In this document: piece by piece, positions 20,753 through 29,225 of the stretch | Position numbering within the stretch: position 1 is the first letter of the stretch | How the letters are laid out: each line of letters starts with the position of its first letter | NCBI GenBank assembly: GCA_023247705.1 | Contig: JAHFFY010000019.1 | Location: forward strand, 1-33,748 | Source of the DNA: Candidatus Omnitrophota bacterium | GTDB taxonomy: Bacteria > Omnitrophota > Gorgyraeia > Zapsychrales > JAHFFX01 | Reading direction: 5' to 3' | DNA: 33,748 nucleotides | Notes under the pieces: generated by a model | Database searches by the model: none | The model's input: the letters and a program-made list of their open reading frames with translations, nothing else | Told to the model about the DNA's origin: nothing | Made by a program: the position numbers and the translations under genes

Positions 20753-21637
20753 TCATTTATTTTTATTGGTTAAAATATATTCTTTCAAGGAATCTTCCCA
20801 GTGAGGCATCTTATTGAGACCAATTAATTCCAAATGATAATTATGCATCATCTCTGATCTGGCGCGCGGCGCCGGCAGAGGGTATTCCGCCGAAGAAATC
20901 GGAAGCACTTTCACTTTTTTCTGAAGGCCGAAGATTTCAACGATTTTGACCGCGATATCATAACGGCTACAGCTTCCTTTATTCGTCATATGATATATTC
21001 CGTAACGACCAGTCTCGATGACGTTCATGAGATTGTTGGCAAAATCTTTGGTAAAAGTCGGACTTCCAAACTTATCATTCACGACACGCAATTCCTTTTT
21101 TCCTTCTTTGATCTGCTGAACAATTTTATAAACGAATTTTTTATCGATGGCCCACCCCCCAACCATCCACCCGGCCCGGATAATAAAAAACTTCGTCAAC
21201 AACTGGCGGACGATCACTTCCCCCTGCAGCTTGCTGTGTCCGTAAACATTCGCCGGATTAGGATGATCAAACTCGGTGTACGCTTCGGGCTTTTCGCCTC
21301 CAAACACACCGGCCGTACTGATATAAAGCAAAGGGATCTGAAACTCCTGACAGACCAAAGCGATATTTTCGGTACCGATCGTGTTCACCCGGTAGGCGTG
21401 ATCCGGTTCTTTTTCACAACGATCGACATCCGTCTCGGCGGCAAAATGAAAAAAATAATCCGGCTGATGCTCTTTGACAAACGCACGAATCCCTTTCAAT
21501 TCGGCCACATCGATTTTCTTAACAGCGGCATCCCGCGGCGCGATATCGCACCCGACCACTTCGTGACGTTGTTGCTTTAATTTTGGAACAACATCCGAAG
21601 CCAACATCCCCGATGCTCCGGTGAGAATAATTCTCAT
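20753..21637 (-). CDS. dTDP-4-dehydrorhamnose reductase (RmlD)-family SDR
   Basis: This 294-residue SDR has IILTGASGMLASDVVPKL at residues 3-20, HFAAETDVDRCEKEPDHAYRVNT, YISTAGVFGGE and the catalytic YGHSK. All are in the pattern of RmlD, where AAYTxVDxAE and STDYVFDG occupy the same places. RmlD reduces dTDP-4-keto-L-rhamnose to dTDP-L-rhamnose. The genes rmlA, rmlB and rmlC are absent from the window, so it may act with distant partners or reduce another keto sugar. The start at 21637 has a strong AGGAG about seven bases upstream. The next two genes follow after 9 to 32 bases, suggesting one transcript. Confidence 0.85.
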   Translation of the reverse strand: MRIILTGASGMLASDVVPKLKQQRHEVVGCDIAPRDAAVKKIDVAELKGIRAFVKEHQPDYFFHFAAETDVDRCEKEPDHAYRVNTIGTENIALVCQEFQIPLLYISTAGVFGGEKPEAYTEFDHPNPANVYGHSKLQGEVIVRQLLTKFFIIRAGWMVGGWAIDKKFVYKIVQQIKEGKKELRVVNDKFGSPTFTKDFANNLMNVIETGRYGIYHMTNKGSCSRYDIAVKIVEIFGLQKKVKVLPISSAEYPLPAPRARSEMMHNYHLELIGLNKMPHWEDSLKEYILTNKNK

Positions 21638-21669
21638 GAAACGTCTCCTGTTAATTTTACAAAACCCGT

Positions 21670-22392
21670 TTACGATGGATGAGAAGAGTCATCGATTAAC
21701 CAAAACCGAATAATCGTAAAAATAGCTTTAAACCCGTCGAGCCAGGTGATCTTTTTTCCTTCCCGGTAAGTCCTTCCGCGATAACTGATCCCGACTTCAT
21801 AGATCCGCAACTTCCGGCGTGCAATCTTGGCCGTAATCTCCGGTTCAAAACCAAAACGCTGACAACGCAAAGGAATCGTTTTAATCAAATCGCAACGGAA
21901 GGCCTTATACCCGGTCTCCATGTCGGTGAGATTAATATTGGTAAACATATTGCTTAACAGCGTTAAAAATTTATTTCCGACATAATGCCAGAAAAACAAA
22001 ACCCGTTTGGCCTGCGTGCCGACAAAACGCGAGCCGTACACGCAATCGGCATCACCGTTAATCATCGGTTCCAGGATCAAAGGATATTCGATCGGGTCAT
22101 ATTCCAAATCCGCGTCCTGAATAATACACAGATCGCCCGACATCTTTGCGAGGGCGGTACGGATCGCCGCGCCTTTTCCCTGATTCTTGTCATGAAAGAC
22201 AGCGACAATCTGCGATTTATGCTGCTGCGCTAATTTCCGGACGATCTCAATCGTTCCGTCCGTTGAACCGTCATCAACGAGAATCAATTCGACTGATCCG
22301 ATCCCTTTGATTCTCTGATCTAATACTTTAAAGACGACCTTTTCGATCCATCGACATTCATTATAAACGGGCATCAAGACGCTTAACTTCAT
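21670..22392 (-). CDS. Glycosyltransferase family 2, DPM1-like
   Basis: This 240-residue GT-A glycosyltransferase has SVLMPVYNECRWIEKVV at residues 4-20, LILVDDGSTDGT, GKGAAIRTAL, QDADLEYDP (metal-binding DxD region), GSRFVG, the NxxTNINLTDMETGYKAF block and EPEITAKIARR. This pattern is typical of dolichyl/undecaprenyl-phosphate mannose-synthase-like enzymes, which make polyprenyl-phosphate sugars on the cytoplasmic face. The product would be a natural donor for the GT-C-like enzymes at 8.8-14 kb. There is no C-terminal membrane domain. A GGAG site lies about nine bases before the ATG. Confidence 0.93.
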   Translation of the reverse strand: MKLSVLMPVYNECRWIEKVVFKVLDQRIKGIGSVELILVDDGSTDGTIEIVRKLAQQHKSQIVAVFHDKNQGKGAAIRTALAKMSGDLCIIQDADLEYDPIEYPLILEPMINGDADCVYGSRFVGTQAKRVLFFWHYVGNKFLTLLSNMFTNINLTDMETGYKAFRCDLIKTIPLRCQRFGFEPEITAKIARRKLRIYEVGISYRGRTYREGKKITWLDGFKAIFTIIRFWLIDDSSHPS

Positions 22393-22412
22393 TGCAGGAT
22401 CTCCTCAAACCA

Positions 22413-23078
22413 TCAATCGTCTGTTATTCTTTTTATCCCATTCGGGATAAAACGCTCCAGACCAGTCAGATCTTCAATCGATGCTTTAATCGTTAATGGG
22501 CTGAACGGATCTGGTTCCCCCGGAGGAATGCGCCCGATAAAATGAACCCCCGCTGCTTTAGCCCCCTCATAATCCGTCATCGAATCGCCCACAAAAACGG
22601 ATTCATCCGCTGTGAACCCATTTTCTTGCAAGATCAATTTAATCAGCACATCTTTTGTTCTCGGCGAACCATAGACGCCCCGGAAAAACCGGTCTAATTT
22701 CTTTTTCTTAACAATACCCCAAATTTCTTCCTGGGGAGTTCCGGAGACAATAAAAAGATAAAACGATTGATGAGATCGCTTCAGGAACTCAAAAGCACCT
22801 TTGACAAGCGGGGCGTTCAGGACAGACTCATAAGAAAAAACCGAAAACTGTTCACCGAGCCGCTGCAGCTCAGCGTCATTAATTTCTTTTTTCAAGAAAT
22901 CGCGGTAAATCACCCGAAATTTCTCAAACCGGCTGATCCCTCCATGCCGTTTATGATATTCCAGGATCCTATCCAGCGACTCGGGATAATCGGCAAAAAG
23001 TCTGCGAAACGCCTCGGTCTTGATCTGAACTGACTCGCAAATAACCCCATCAAAATCGAATATAACGGCTTTTATCAT
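22413..23078 (-). CDS. HAD-superfamily phosphatase
   Basis: This 221-residue HAD subfamily I hydrolase carries motif I FDFDGVICES (nucleophile Asp9), motif II IVSGTP, the lysine near SPRTKDVLI, and motif III/IV VFVGDSMTDYEGA. An alpha-helical cap lies between residues 18 and 85, as in beta-phosphoglucomutase and phosphoglycolate phosphatase relatives. In polysaccharide loci such enzymes dephosphorylate or isomerise sugar phosphates. It lies between a sugar SDR and a GT2. Substrate unknown. It is preceded by a 121-base gap with no gene. Confidence 0.9.
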   Translation of the reverse strand: MIKAVIFDFDGVICESVQIKTEAFRRLFADYPESLDRILEYHKRHGGISRFEKFRVIYRDFLKKEINDAELQRLGEQFSVFSYESVLNAPLVKGAFEFLKRSHQSFYLFIVSGTPQEEIWGIVKKKKLDRFFRGVYGSPRTKDVLIKLILQENGFTADESVFVGDSMTDYEGAKAAGVHFIGRIPPGEPDPFSPLTIKASIEDLTGLERFIPNGIKRITDD

Positions 23079-23199
23079 ATACCTTTTTGGTTCAAAAAAT
23101 TTGGAATTTTTAAAGAATTTCTAGTCCCGCGGAAGGAAGCAGTCACGATTGGGTTAGATTGTTTTGATCATGACCCAAAAACTTAATCCGGTTGGCACC

Positions 23200-24099
23200 T
23201 TAAATCTCCACATACACCTTATTCTGATCCACCACAAATTTCTTATGGATCTCTCCCAAAATATTGAGGATCCCCTGGCCCATGTCCACATGCTCCTGAC
23301 CACGGATTTTGGTGGCGACCTGAGGTTTAAAAACGTAAGGCGTAATCTCGTAATGTTCGGTCGTTGTGGCCGGTAAAAATGAGATCTCCACCTCGCCTTT
23401 GAGGATTTCTTTCACCATCGTGAGCAGATCTTTGATCTTCATTTGTTCGTTGCCGGTGATGATCACACAGCGGTTTTTATAATCCTCTTTGAGGATATCG
23501 ACGCTCAACCGGGCGGCGTCCAGGATATGGATATATTCGCGGATCTCTTCACCGTCGCCTTCGCGCACAATCCGTTTATCCAGCAATGCTTGTTTCAGGA
23601 TCTTGTAAATCCAGTTGCGTTCATCCGAACGCGGGCCGTACAGCGAGCCGTAACGTAAAATGGTGTAATCCAGGCCGTACGCCTTTTGATAATTTTCAAT
23701 AAAGAGTTCACAGGATTGTTTACTGCTGCGATAAAAAGAACCCGCGTCGCTATAAACGTAGATCGAACTGGAAAATATAAACCGCTTCACATTTGCTTCC
23801 TTGGCCGCTTCGAGGATATTGATATTTCCCAAGACGTTGACCTTTACCGTTTCGACCGGCATATTTTTGGATTCATCGATATCGGAAAGGGCGATAAAGT
23901 TGTAAACCACATCGGCCTTGCCGACCGCTTTTTTAACTGCTTTCTCATCCAAGATATCTCCGACCGTCATCGTTTGGTTCTTCTTGATGTAGGGCGATAT
24001 GATTTTATCAAAAATCAAAACCTTATGGCCGGTCTGAGTCAGGGCGTCTGCCACATGACTTCCCAAAAATCCCGATCCGCCGAAAATGGTGATATTCAT
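23200..24099 (-). CDS. NAD-dependent epimerase/dehydratase-family SDR
   Basis: This 299-residue extended SDR has ITIFGGSGFLGSHVADALTQ from residue 3, YNFIALSDIDESKNMPVETV, FSSSIYVYSDAG and the catalytic YRSSK. LRYGSLYGPRSDERNW and REYIHILDAARLSVDIL follow. The family epimerises, dehydrates or reduces nucleotide sugars; the substrate here is not assignable. I chose ATG at 24099: it is preceded by GGAGAT eight bases upstream, and the glycine motif then starts at the normal place. The frame extends to 24126 but without such support. A perfect small hairpin lies just upstream. Confidence 0.85.
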   Translation of the reverse strand: MNITIFGGSGFLGSHVADALTQTGHKVLIFDKIISPYIKKNQTMTVGDILDEKAVKKAVGKADVVYNFIALSDIDESKNMPVETVKVNVLGNINILEAAKEANVKRFIFSSSIYVYSDAGSFYRSSKQSCELFIENYQKAYGLDYTILRYGSLYGPRSDERNWIYKILKQALLDKRIVREGDGEEIREYIHILDAARLSVDILKEDYKNRCVIITGNEQMKIKDLLTMVKEILKGEVEISFLPATTTEHYEITPYVFKPQVATKIRGQEHVDMGQGILNILGEIHKKFVVDQNKVYVEI

Positions 24100-24118
24100 A
24101 GTCTTTATCTCCAAGATT

Positions 24119-24134
24119 AGGGACAACCGTCCCT
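24119..24134 (-). repeat. Small perfect hairpin in the intergenic gap
   Basis: On the minus strand it reads AGGGAC-GGTT-GTCCCT: a six-base perfect stem with a four-base loop, between the methyltransferase stop (24142) and the SDR ribosome site. No T-tract follows on the minus strand, so it is not a standard terminator. It resembles REP-like palindromes of the GGGAC...GTCCC kind found near RAYT transposases in many genomes. Confidence 0.4.
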
Positions 24135-24141
24135 GTTTTAA

Positions 24142-25002
24142 TTATACTTTCTCAAACTGAAACATCCGTATATACGGCATAGATTGCCCCAGCCAACCAA
24201 ACATCTGCTGCATAACAAAACTCGAGGTGATCAGCTTATGCAAAACATAACTGCGGTGAAACTCGGTCAAATAAGCATAATTATGTTGTTGGACGAGTTT
24301 TAATCCCCATAATTTCGCTTCCTTAATAATCTCTTCATCCGTTCGGCGATAGCCAAAATCCTTGATCACAAACCCATAATGTTCTTTCTTGACCAAAGAT
24401 TTAACCGCCCCTTTCAAAGCGGTCTCATATTTTAAGAAAATATCGTGCAAGAAGAAAGAAAAAAAATTATCCGGTGCCCCGGCCGAATCCAGGATCAAAT
24501 GACCGCCTTTTTTCAAACCTTCGGACATCTTATGCATGAATTTGCGAAAATCATTCTGATCGAAAAGGTAAATCAGGCTCAAGGCCATGATCGCGTCGTA
24601 CTGCTGCAAAAAGGAATCGGTCAGGACATTAAAACGCATAAACTTAAATGCCGGAAAAAGTTTCACCGTTGATTCATATCCCGCAAATTGCTCCAGATCC
24701 GAACAACGGACGCGATACCCATCTTCGGCAAGATACAATTCATTCACGCAACGCCCGCTGGCCACCGAAAAGACCTCGCCTTCCTTGCTGAGCGTCCTGC
24801 GCAGGAAGTTATTATAATACTCGAAACGCCGGTATTGATAACCAAAAAAATATTTCTGAAGGAACGCCTCCTTGCTCGCATAACCCTCATCCGCCAGATA
24901 CCCGCCCATCGCGCGCTGATGTTCGCTAAAATTTTGGTCCGGTTTTTGAAAGATCACCCCTCTTTGAGCGGAGGATAGATCGTATTTAAACCATTTTCTC
25001 AT
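24142..25002 (-). CDS. Class I SAM-dependent methyltransferase-like protein
   Basis: This 286-residue protein has EVFSVASGRCVNELYLAEDGYRV at about 77-99, in the position of the SAM-binding glycine loop, although the usual GxGxG is altered to ASGRC. The later strands are FNVLTDSFLQQYDAIMALSLIYL and LKKGGHLILDSAGAP, matching motifs III and post-III of class I methyltransferases. The C-terminus is helical and hydrophobic. It probably methylates a sugar or acts in surface glycan modification. It starts two bases after the stop of the 673-residue gene. The altered glycine loop lowers confidence that it is catalytically active. Confidence 0.72.
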   Translation of the reverse strand: MRKWFKYDLSSAQRGVIFQKPDQNFSEHQRAMGGYLADEGYASKEAFLQKYFFGYQYRRFEYYNNFLRRTLSKEGEVFSVASGRCVNELYLAEDGYRVRCSDLEQFAGYESTVKLFPAFKFMRFNVLTDSFLQQYDAIMALSLIYLFDQNDFRKFMHKMSEGLKKGGHLILDSAGAPDNFFSFFLHDIFLKYETALKGAVKSLVKKEHYGFVIKDFGYRRTDEEIIKEAKLWGLKLVQQHNYAYLTEFHRSYVLHKLITSSFVMQQMFGWLGQSMPYIRMFQFEKV

Positions 25003-25004
25003 AA

Positions 25005-27026
25005 TTAAAGGCCCGCCTTCGCATGTTCCGGTTCCGGCTGATATTTCTGTGAAGAGGCAACGCCCATGACCTCCAGAAAAATCCGGGGTTCATCCGTCGC
25101 TGAGTTCAGATAAAAAAATTCATCGATGATCTTGACCGCCTCCACCTTGTGATAAATCGCGTTGTACGGTTTCCCTAGGATCGCACTGATTTTGGATTTT
25201 AATTCATCCGGGGTATTGACCGTATGAACAATGGACGATCGGACATCTTTTAAAGGCGACATATTGATCCACTCGGCGCCATTCACAATCATCACCTCAC
25301 AACCTAACGCCAGCGCCTCAATCGACACCCCCGACTCCCCAACAACAACCACCTTAGCCTCCCGTAATAATTCTTCGATAGGATCATATTTAATTTTAAA
25401 TGGGATTCCGTTCTGAGTCACGCCCATGGCCTCAATCAATTTTTCAATCGGCAAAAACGGATGCGGCTTGAGCCAGATTTCTGTTTGCGGATCATCACGA
25501 TAGGCCTCGTAAACAAATTTTCCGATCGAACTGCTTTCTTCCGGGCTGATCGAACAGGCGATCAGAACAACGGAACGCTTCCCCGGAACGCCTTCGTTGA
25601 GATATTTTTTGAGATAACAATACCGGGTCGCTTCGACGATTTTTAGTTCCTCATCCTTCCAGCCCGATTCCCGGAAATAGCGGTAGGGCAAACGCCCATT
25701 GCATAAGATGATTTCCGGCTTTGGAAACGGAAATCTGTTTTGATCATGAATTTCCCGGGGATCATTGAAATAATTAAACGTCATCCGGGAGACGGTCCCG
25801 GACTGATACCCCAAACATTTCATCTGCGGACAAACGGCGTCGCGGGCCAGAAGCAGGGCCTTCTCCCAGGCGTGGAGTTCAGCGAGATACAAACATTGCC
25901 GTGTAACGATGTTCTTCAAATGATTTTGAAACAGGGCGTAATAAATCATGCCCAGATATCCGGTCGTTCCAGCAAAGGACGAATACCAGTCATCTCGCAA
26001 CAACGGATAAAATCCATATCCCTTCCACGCGTGTAATTTTTCAATCTGTTTTTCCAGCCGGCGAAATTTTAAACCAAAACCGATCAACTTCAAAATCGTT
26101 CGCAGATGAAGTCTCCAGGAATGCGCTTCTTCCAAAAAGAAAATCCGGTGGCCGTCGGTAATAAACCGTTTTACGTAGTCGAACGCCTTTGGAAAAGAGG
26201 TCGTGTTGTTGGGAACATACTGGGCCAGCCAGGTGACGTTTTGCCGTTGGTTTTCAAGGGATTCCTGAATAGAACTAAAAAATTTATTGCGATACATCCC
26301 CGCTTCAGCGGCGGTGAGATCCAGCGAAGGATAACAGGTCATGATCAAAAGATCGCCGGGAGTGGCGGCTTTGCGCTGCGAGCGATGTAAAATGTTTTTG
26401 ATCTTGAGGCTGCGCAGCAAAAAAATCGAGGAGAAAACAAAAAGGTGCAAAAGATGTTTTAAAAAAAATGCTCCGGAAAATTCCCGGAACAAACGCTTCC
26501 AGCCCTTCTTGCGCGCTGCGTCCGCCTTGTGATTTTGCCACCCAATTTTCTGCCGACGGCAATACACCGACAAGGCCCGGTTGAATTTGGATGAACCACC
26601 AAACACGATGACCCGGGTCATCTGGTTGATTTCGATCGTCTTGACGACCGCATCCAACTGCGCCAGCTGATTAAAGGATTCGGATTTATAAGGATTTTTT
26701 TCAGCGACCAGGCTCAACCACCACAAACTGGCCTGCCCATCGATGGCGAACAATTCTTTGAAATTCTTACCATCGGATTGAATCTGTTCTGGAATTTCGG
26801 CGATCCAACGCAGATATCGTTCGCGCAGAATCTGGGCGGATTCATTGATGAACCACGCCGAAGACAAAACCGTTGCGATCAAGCCTTTTCGGGTCATGCG
26901 TTCCTGTAACGTCTGCTCAAAGGAAGACAACGCCGCCAGACTAAAAAGACAATATTCTTCCTGGAATGAAAAGGTCATCTTTTCTATCAGCGGACATTCG
27001 GTATCGAAAAGGATCAATGTTCTCAT
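25005..27026 (-). CDS. Surface carbohydrate biosynthesis protein, GT-B-like (TIGR04326-like)
   Basis: This 673-residue protein shows a pattern I associate with the TIGR04326 surface-carbohydrate family: an N-terminal domain of about 170 residues with LWWLSLVAEKNPYKS, then a basic segment and a hydrophobic stretch (LLHLFVFSSIFLL, about 193-205). The C-terminal half resembles GT-B capsule enzymes. It has SVVLIACSISPEESSS, EIWLKPHPFLP (the KPHP motif also seen in Kdo and sialic acid transferases) and VVVGESGVSIEALALGCEV. These fit a CMP-sugar-using transferase, in keeping with the cytidylyltransferase-like gene at the right edge. Assignment is from memory of the pattern and is tentative; the activity is inferred. 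Confidence 0.6.
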   Translation of the reverse strand: MRTLILFDTECPLIEKMTFSFQEEYCLFSLAALSSFEQTLQERMTRKGLIATVLSSAWFINESAQILRERYLRWIAEIPEQIQSDGKNFKELFAIDGQASLWWLSLVAEKNPYKSESFNQLAQLDAVVKTIEINQMTRVIVFGGSSKFNRALSVYCRRQKIGWQNHKADAARKKGWKRLFREFSGAFFLKHLLHLFVFSSIFLLRSLKIKNILHRSQRKAATPGDLLIMTCYPSLDLTAAEAGMYRNKFFSSIQESLENQRQNVTWLAQYVPNNTTSFPKAFDYVKRFITDGHRIFFLEEAHSWRLHLRTILKLIGFGLKFRRLEKQIEKLHAWKGYGFYPLLRDDWYSSFAGTTGYLGMIYYALFQNHLKNIVTRQCLYLAELHAWEKALLLARDAVCPQMKCLGYQSGTVSRMTFNYFNDPREIHDQNRFPFPKPEIILCNGRLPYRYFRESGWKDEELKIVEATRYCYLKKYLNEGVPGKRSVVLIACSISPEESSSIGKFVYEAYRDDPQTEIWLKPHPFLPIEKLIEAMGVTQNGIPFKIKYDPIEELLREAKVVVVGESGVSIEALALGCEVMIVNGAEWINMSPLKDVRSSIVHTVNTPDELKSKISAILGKPYNAIYHKVEAVKIIDEFFYLNSATDEPRIFLEVMGVASSQKYQPEPEHAKAGL

Positions 27027-27032
27027 TAACGT

Positions 27033-27983
27033 TTAAGTTCTCTTAATCTGCCCGACGCAGCAAAGAATGTCACCGCGAAAGGTCTTTTCCATAATTTCAT
27101 GAAAGCGTTTTTCCATCTCGATAAACATTTCATTCATGTCTTTCTCAAAAAGACTGTTGCCGCCAAATAAACTGGCTTGGGAGGTGGCATCGACAAACGA
27201 TTTTTGCGGTTGTCCCGAGAAATACCAGTTCAGATAATTGATCAGGGTATATTCATGACGGCAGGTCATTTCAGAAGTAAAACCAGCTTTATCCAAAAGC
27301 CGCGCCAAAGATTCCTGGGTAAAATAAAAAAAATGGGCCTTATGCCAGAAAAAAGTATTGAATCGTTCGCGCTGGGGCGACGGCAAAAAGAAATTGAGTG
27401 CCTCGTTGCGGTTCGGCAGTTCTAAATAAATTTTTCCATCGGGAGAAAGGATTTTCTTCATGGCCTCTAACGTCTGCATCGGATCGGGAAGATGGTCCAG
27501 TGTTGCAATCGAGATAATCAAATCGAATGTGGTATCTTTAAAATCGATTGCCTTCAGATCCTGCGCGTAGGCCTTGATCTTCAAATCGTTATTCATAAAT
27601 TCGACAAACCCTTTGTTCAATTCAACCCCGACGACCTCCTTGACCCGGTCCTTAATGGAATACAACAGCTCTCCGGTCCCGCAGCCGATTTCCAGTACCC
27701 GCATCTGGGGCGTCAACAGAGGATCAATGTTGGTGAGGATCGGGGCCAGGGTTTTGAGACGGTCTTTGAAATGGTCTTGGGGCGTTTGTTCTCTCCCGGT
27801 GTCCAGCGAATTTGTTTTTTGATATTCCTTATTATAATAATGTTCCAATTCTTTATCGGTTTGAGAAACGTCCTGAATGACCAAGCCGCATTTCCGGCAT
27901 TGACAGATCTTTCCCGGCCCCTCGCGCATGACCGTCGCGATGATTTTAAAATCCTGTTGATCACAGATGAGACATTGGGGCAT
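27033..27983 (-). CDS. Class I SAM-dependent methyltransferase with N-terminal zinc ribbon
   Basis: This 316-residue protein opens with a zinc-ribbon-like CLICDQ...CQCRKCG (residues 4-34). The SAM domain follows with VLEIGCGTGELLYSIKDRV at about 95-113, VVGVELNKGFVEF (the acidic ribose-binding residue), LIISIATLDHLPDP and LSPDGKIYLELPN. The C-terminal region has FFYFTQESLARLLDKAGF. The same architecture recurs in the gene at 31341-32321. Such proteins are common in polysaccharide loci and probably methylate a sugar; they lack the extra C-terminal domain of TylCIII-type C-methyltransferases. A strong AAAGGAG lies eight bases before ATG 27983. Confidence 0.9.
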   Translation of the reverse strand: MPQCLICDQQDFKIIATVMREGPGKICQCRKCGLVIQDVSQTDKELEHYYNKEYQKTNSLDTGREQTPQDHFKDRLKTLAPILTNIDPLLTPQMRVLEIGCGTGELLYSIKDRVKEVVGVELNKGFVEFMNNDLKIKAYAQDLKAIDFKDTTFDLIISIATLDHLPDPMQTLEAMKKILSPDGKIYLELPNRNEALNFFLPSPQRERFNTFFWHKAHFFYFTQESLARLLDKAGFTSEMTCRHEYTLINYLNWYFSGQPQKSFVDATSQASLFGGNSLFEKDMNEMFIEMEKRFHEIMEKTFRGDILCCVGQIKRT

Positions 27984-27995
27984 GAAAAATCTCCT

Positions 27996-29078
27996 TTAAA
28001 CCAACCTGCCGTGAGGTTGCAATAATTTTTTCAGTTCGCTGATTAAGATTTCCTGAACTCCCGGCGGAGCGGTGCTGATCCGCACCCATTCTTTCAATTG
28101 CTCTTCCCTAAACGGCCGGCGGATCAGGATGTCCTGCTTGGCCAGGGCGATTCTCAGGCCGTCGTGGATTCTGGGATCACCCAAACGGATGGCCAAAAAA
28201 TTCGCGCGACTGTGCGAATACGGAATGCCTAATTGGTCCAGCTGACGACACAACCATTCCCGGTTGCGTCTCGTGTCCCGGACATAGGAAAGACATTCCT
28301 CGGGGGCATTCAAAAGTTCATTTAAAACCAACGCGGTGACCGCCGTGATTTCATACACCGGCCGCACCTTTTTTAAAAATTCGATATTGCGTTCCTGAGA
28401 AATCAGATAACCGGCCCTTAATCCGGCGAGACCGAAGGCCTTGGAAAACGTGCGCGAAATAATCACATGGTCATACCGGGCAATCCAGGGCAAAACAGTG
28501 TCTTCGTGAAAATGAAAATACGCCTCATCCACCAGAACCAAGGTGTTGCATTCTTTGGCTCTGACGACCAGTTCATGAAGTTTGGAAAGGGGAATCATCA
28601 CCCCTAGAAATCCGTTGGGATTCTCAACGACCACCATCCTCACCCCGGGTTTGATTCTACTGATATATTGGTCCCAGTCAAAGGCCAGGTCGGAATGATA
28701 ATGCTGGGCGATCACCTGGGCCTGAAACATTTTCGCGTACACATCGTACATCGCATAGCCCGGGAAATGCAACAGGATCTTCTCTCCGGGATCAATGTAG
28801 GTTTCAAACACCGCCTTGATCGCCTGGTCCGAGCCCGAATGGAGCATGATCTGATTCTTCAAAATACCCAACCACTGCGCGGTCTTTTCATAAATCGGAT
28901 CCGGCTCGGGATAGACCATGAACAATTCGCCGGTGATTTTCCGTCGGACACGTTCGACAAAATCTTCCGGAAAAAATTGGTTGCGTTCGTTGCGGTCCAG
29001 ACGCTTTTTGAACATCCGCGACGGTTCATCGTTCACCGCGCGTTGGACGAATTTTAAATGTGGTCGGGGTTCGATCAC
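27996..29078 (-). CDS. HisC-like PLP-dependent aminotransferase
   Basis: This 360-residue fold-type I aminotransferase runs from GTG at 29078. The start is supported by an AGAGG site five bases upstream (29083-29087); an upstream in-frame extension to 29144 lacks support. Landmarks are LDRNERNQFFPEDF, HSGSDQAIKAVFETYIDPGEKI, VENPNGFLGV (substrate/PLP contact), LVDEAYFHF (PLP-pyridine aspartate) and SRTFSKAFGLAGLRAGY with the Schiff-base lysine. It resembles histidinol-phosphate aminotransferase, yet sits among sugar genes with no his genes near, so it probably aminates another phosphorylated or keto substrate. Part of the CMP-sugar cassette by context. Confidence 0.88.
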   Translation of the reverse strand: MIEPRPHLKFVQRAVNDEPSRMFKKRLDRNERNQFFPEDFVERVRRKITGELFMVYPEPDPIYEKTAQWLGILKNQIMLHSGSDQAIKAVFETYIDPGEKILLHFPGYAMYDVYAKMFQAQVIAQHYHSDLAFDWDQYISRIKPGVRMVVVENPNGFLGVMIPLSKLHELVVRAKECNTLVLVDEAYFHFHEDTVLPWIARYDHVIISRTFSKAFGLAGLRAGYLISQERNIEFLKKVRPVYEITAVTALVLNELLNAPEECLSYVRDTRRNREWLCRQLDQLGIPYSHSRANFLAIRLGDPRIHDGLRIALAKQDILIRRPFREEQLKEWVRISTAPPGVQEILISELKKLLQPHGRLV

Positions 29079-29082
29079 GGTG

Positions 29083-29087
29083 CCTCT
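29083..29087 (-). promoter_or_regulatory. Ribosome binding site deciding the GTG start at 29078
   Basis: AGAGG on the minus strand, five bases before GTG. It supports a 360-residue aminotransferase instead of the longer frame from 29144, whose extra 22 residues resemble no family sequence. Confidence 0.45.
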
Positions 29088-29121
29088 GGAGTTACTCTTA
29101 TAGTTCCTAAGATTAATAACC

Positions 29122-29150
29122 AATATACAATTTTCAAAACACAAACAATA
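29122..29150 (-). promoter_or_regulatory. Possible promoter for the aminotransferase segment
   Basis: In the AT-rich gap, the minus strand has TATATT (29122-29127) as a -10-like box with a weak TTATTG 18 bases upstream. The box lies about 45 bases before the GTG start. The -35 match is only three of six and the gap is very AT-rich, so this is a weak candidate. Confidence 0.2.
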
Positions 29151-29209
29151 AACAACTTACAATATCCAAAACCATAGAATTTGAAATTTTGATTGTAATT
29201 TGTTTATTG
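29146..29209. repeat. AT-rich imperfect inverted repeat in a 147-base gap
   Basis: Left arm 29146-29163 (caataaacaacttacaat) pairs with right arm 29192-29209 (attgtaatttgtttattg) at 17 of 18 positions, leaving a 28-base loop. The whole gap (29079-29225) is composed of CAAAT/CAATA-like words on one strand half and their complements on the other. No gene is seen in the gap. Confidence 0.6.
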
Positions 29210-29225
29210 GATTTTGTTCATTCTC

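Noticed and set aside
20990-21580. 196-codon plus-strand open frame
   Set aside because: It lies wholly antisense to the RmlD-like gene, whose motifs are convincing; the plus-strand product shows no recognisable domain.
23079-23199. Gap with cagtcacgatt and a gggtt...gaccc pair that recalls degenerate REP elements
   Set aside because: The pairing is short and imperfect, and I could not define arms that beat chance. I see no gene or clear site in this gap.
27492-28025. 177-codon plus-strand open frame
   Set aside because: Antisense to a methyltransferase and the end of the aminotransferase; the sense genes have full motif sets.
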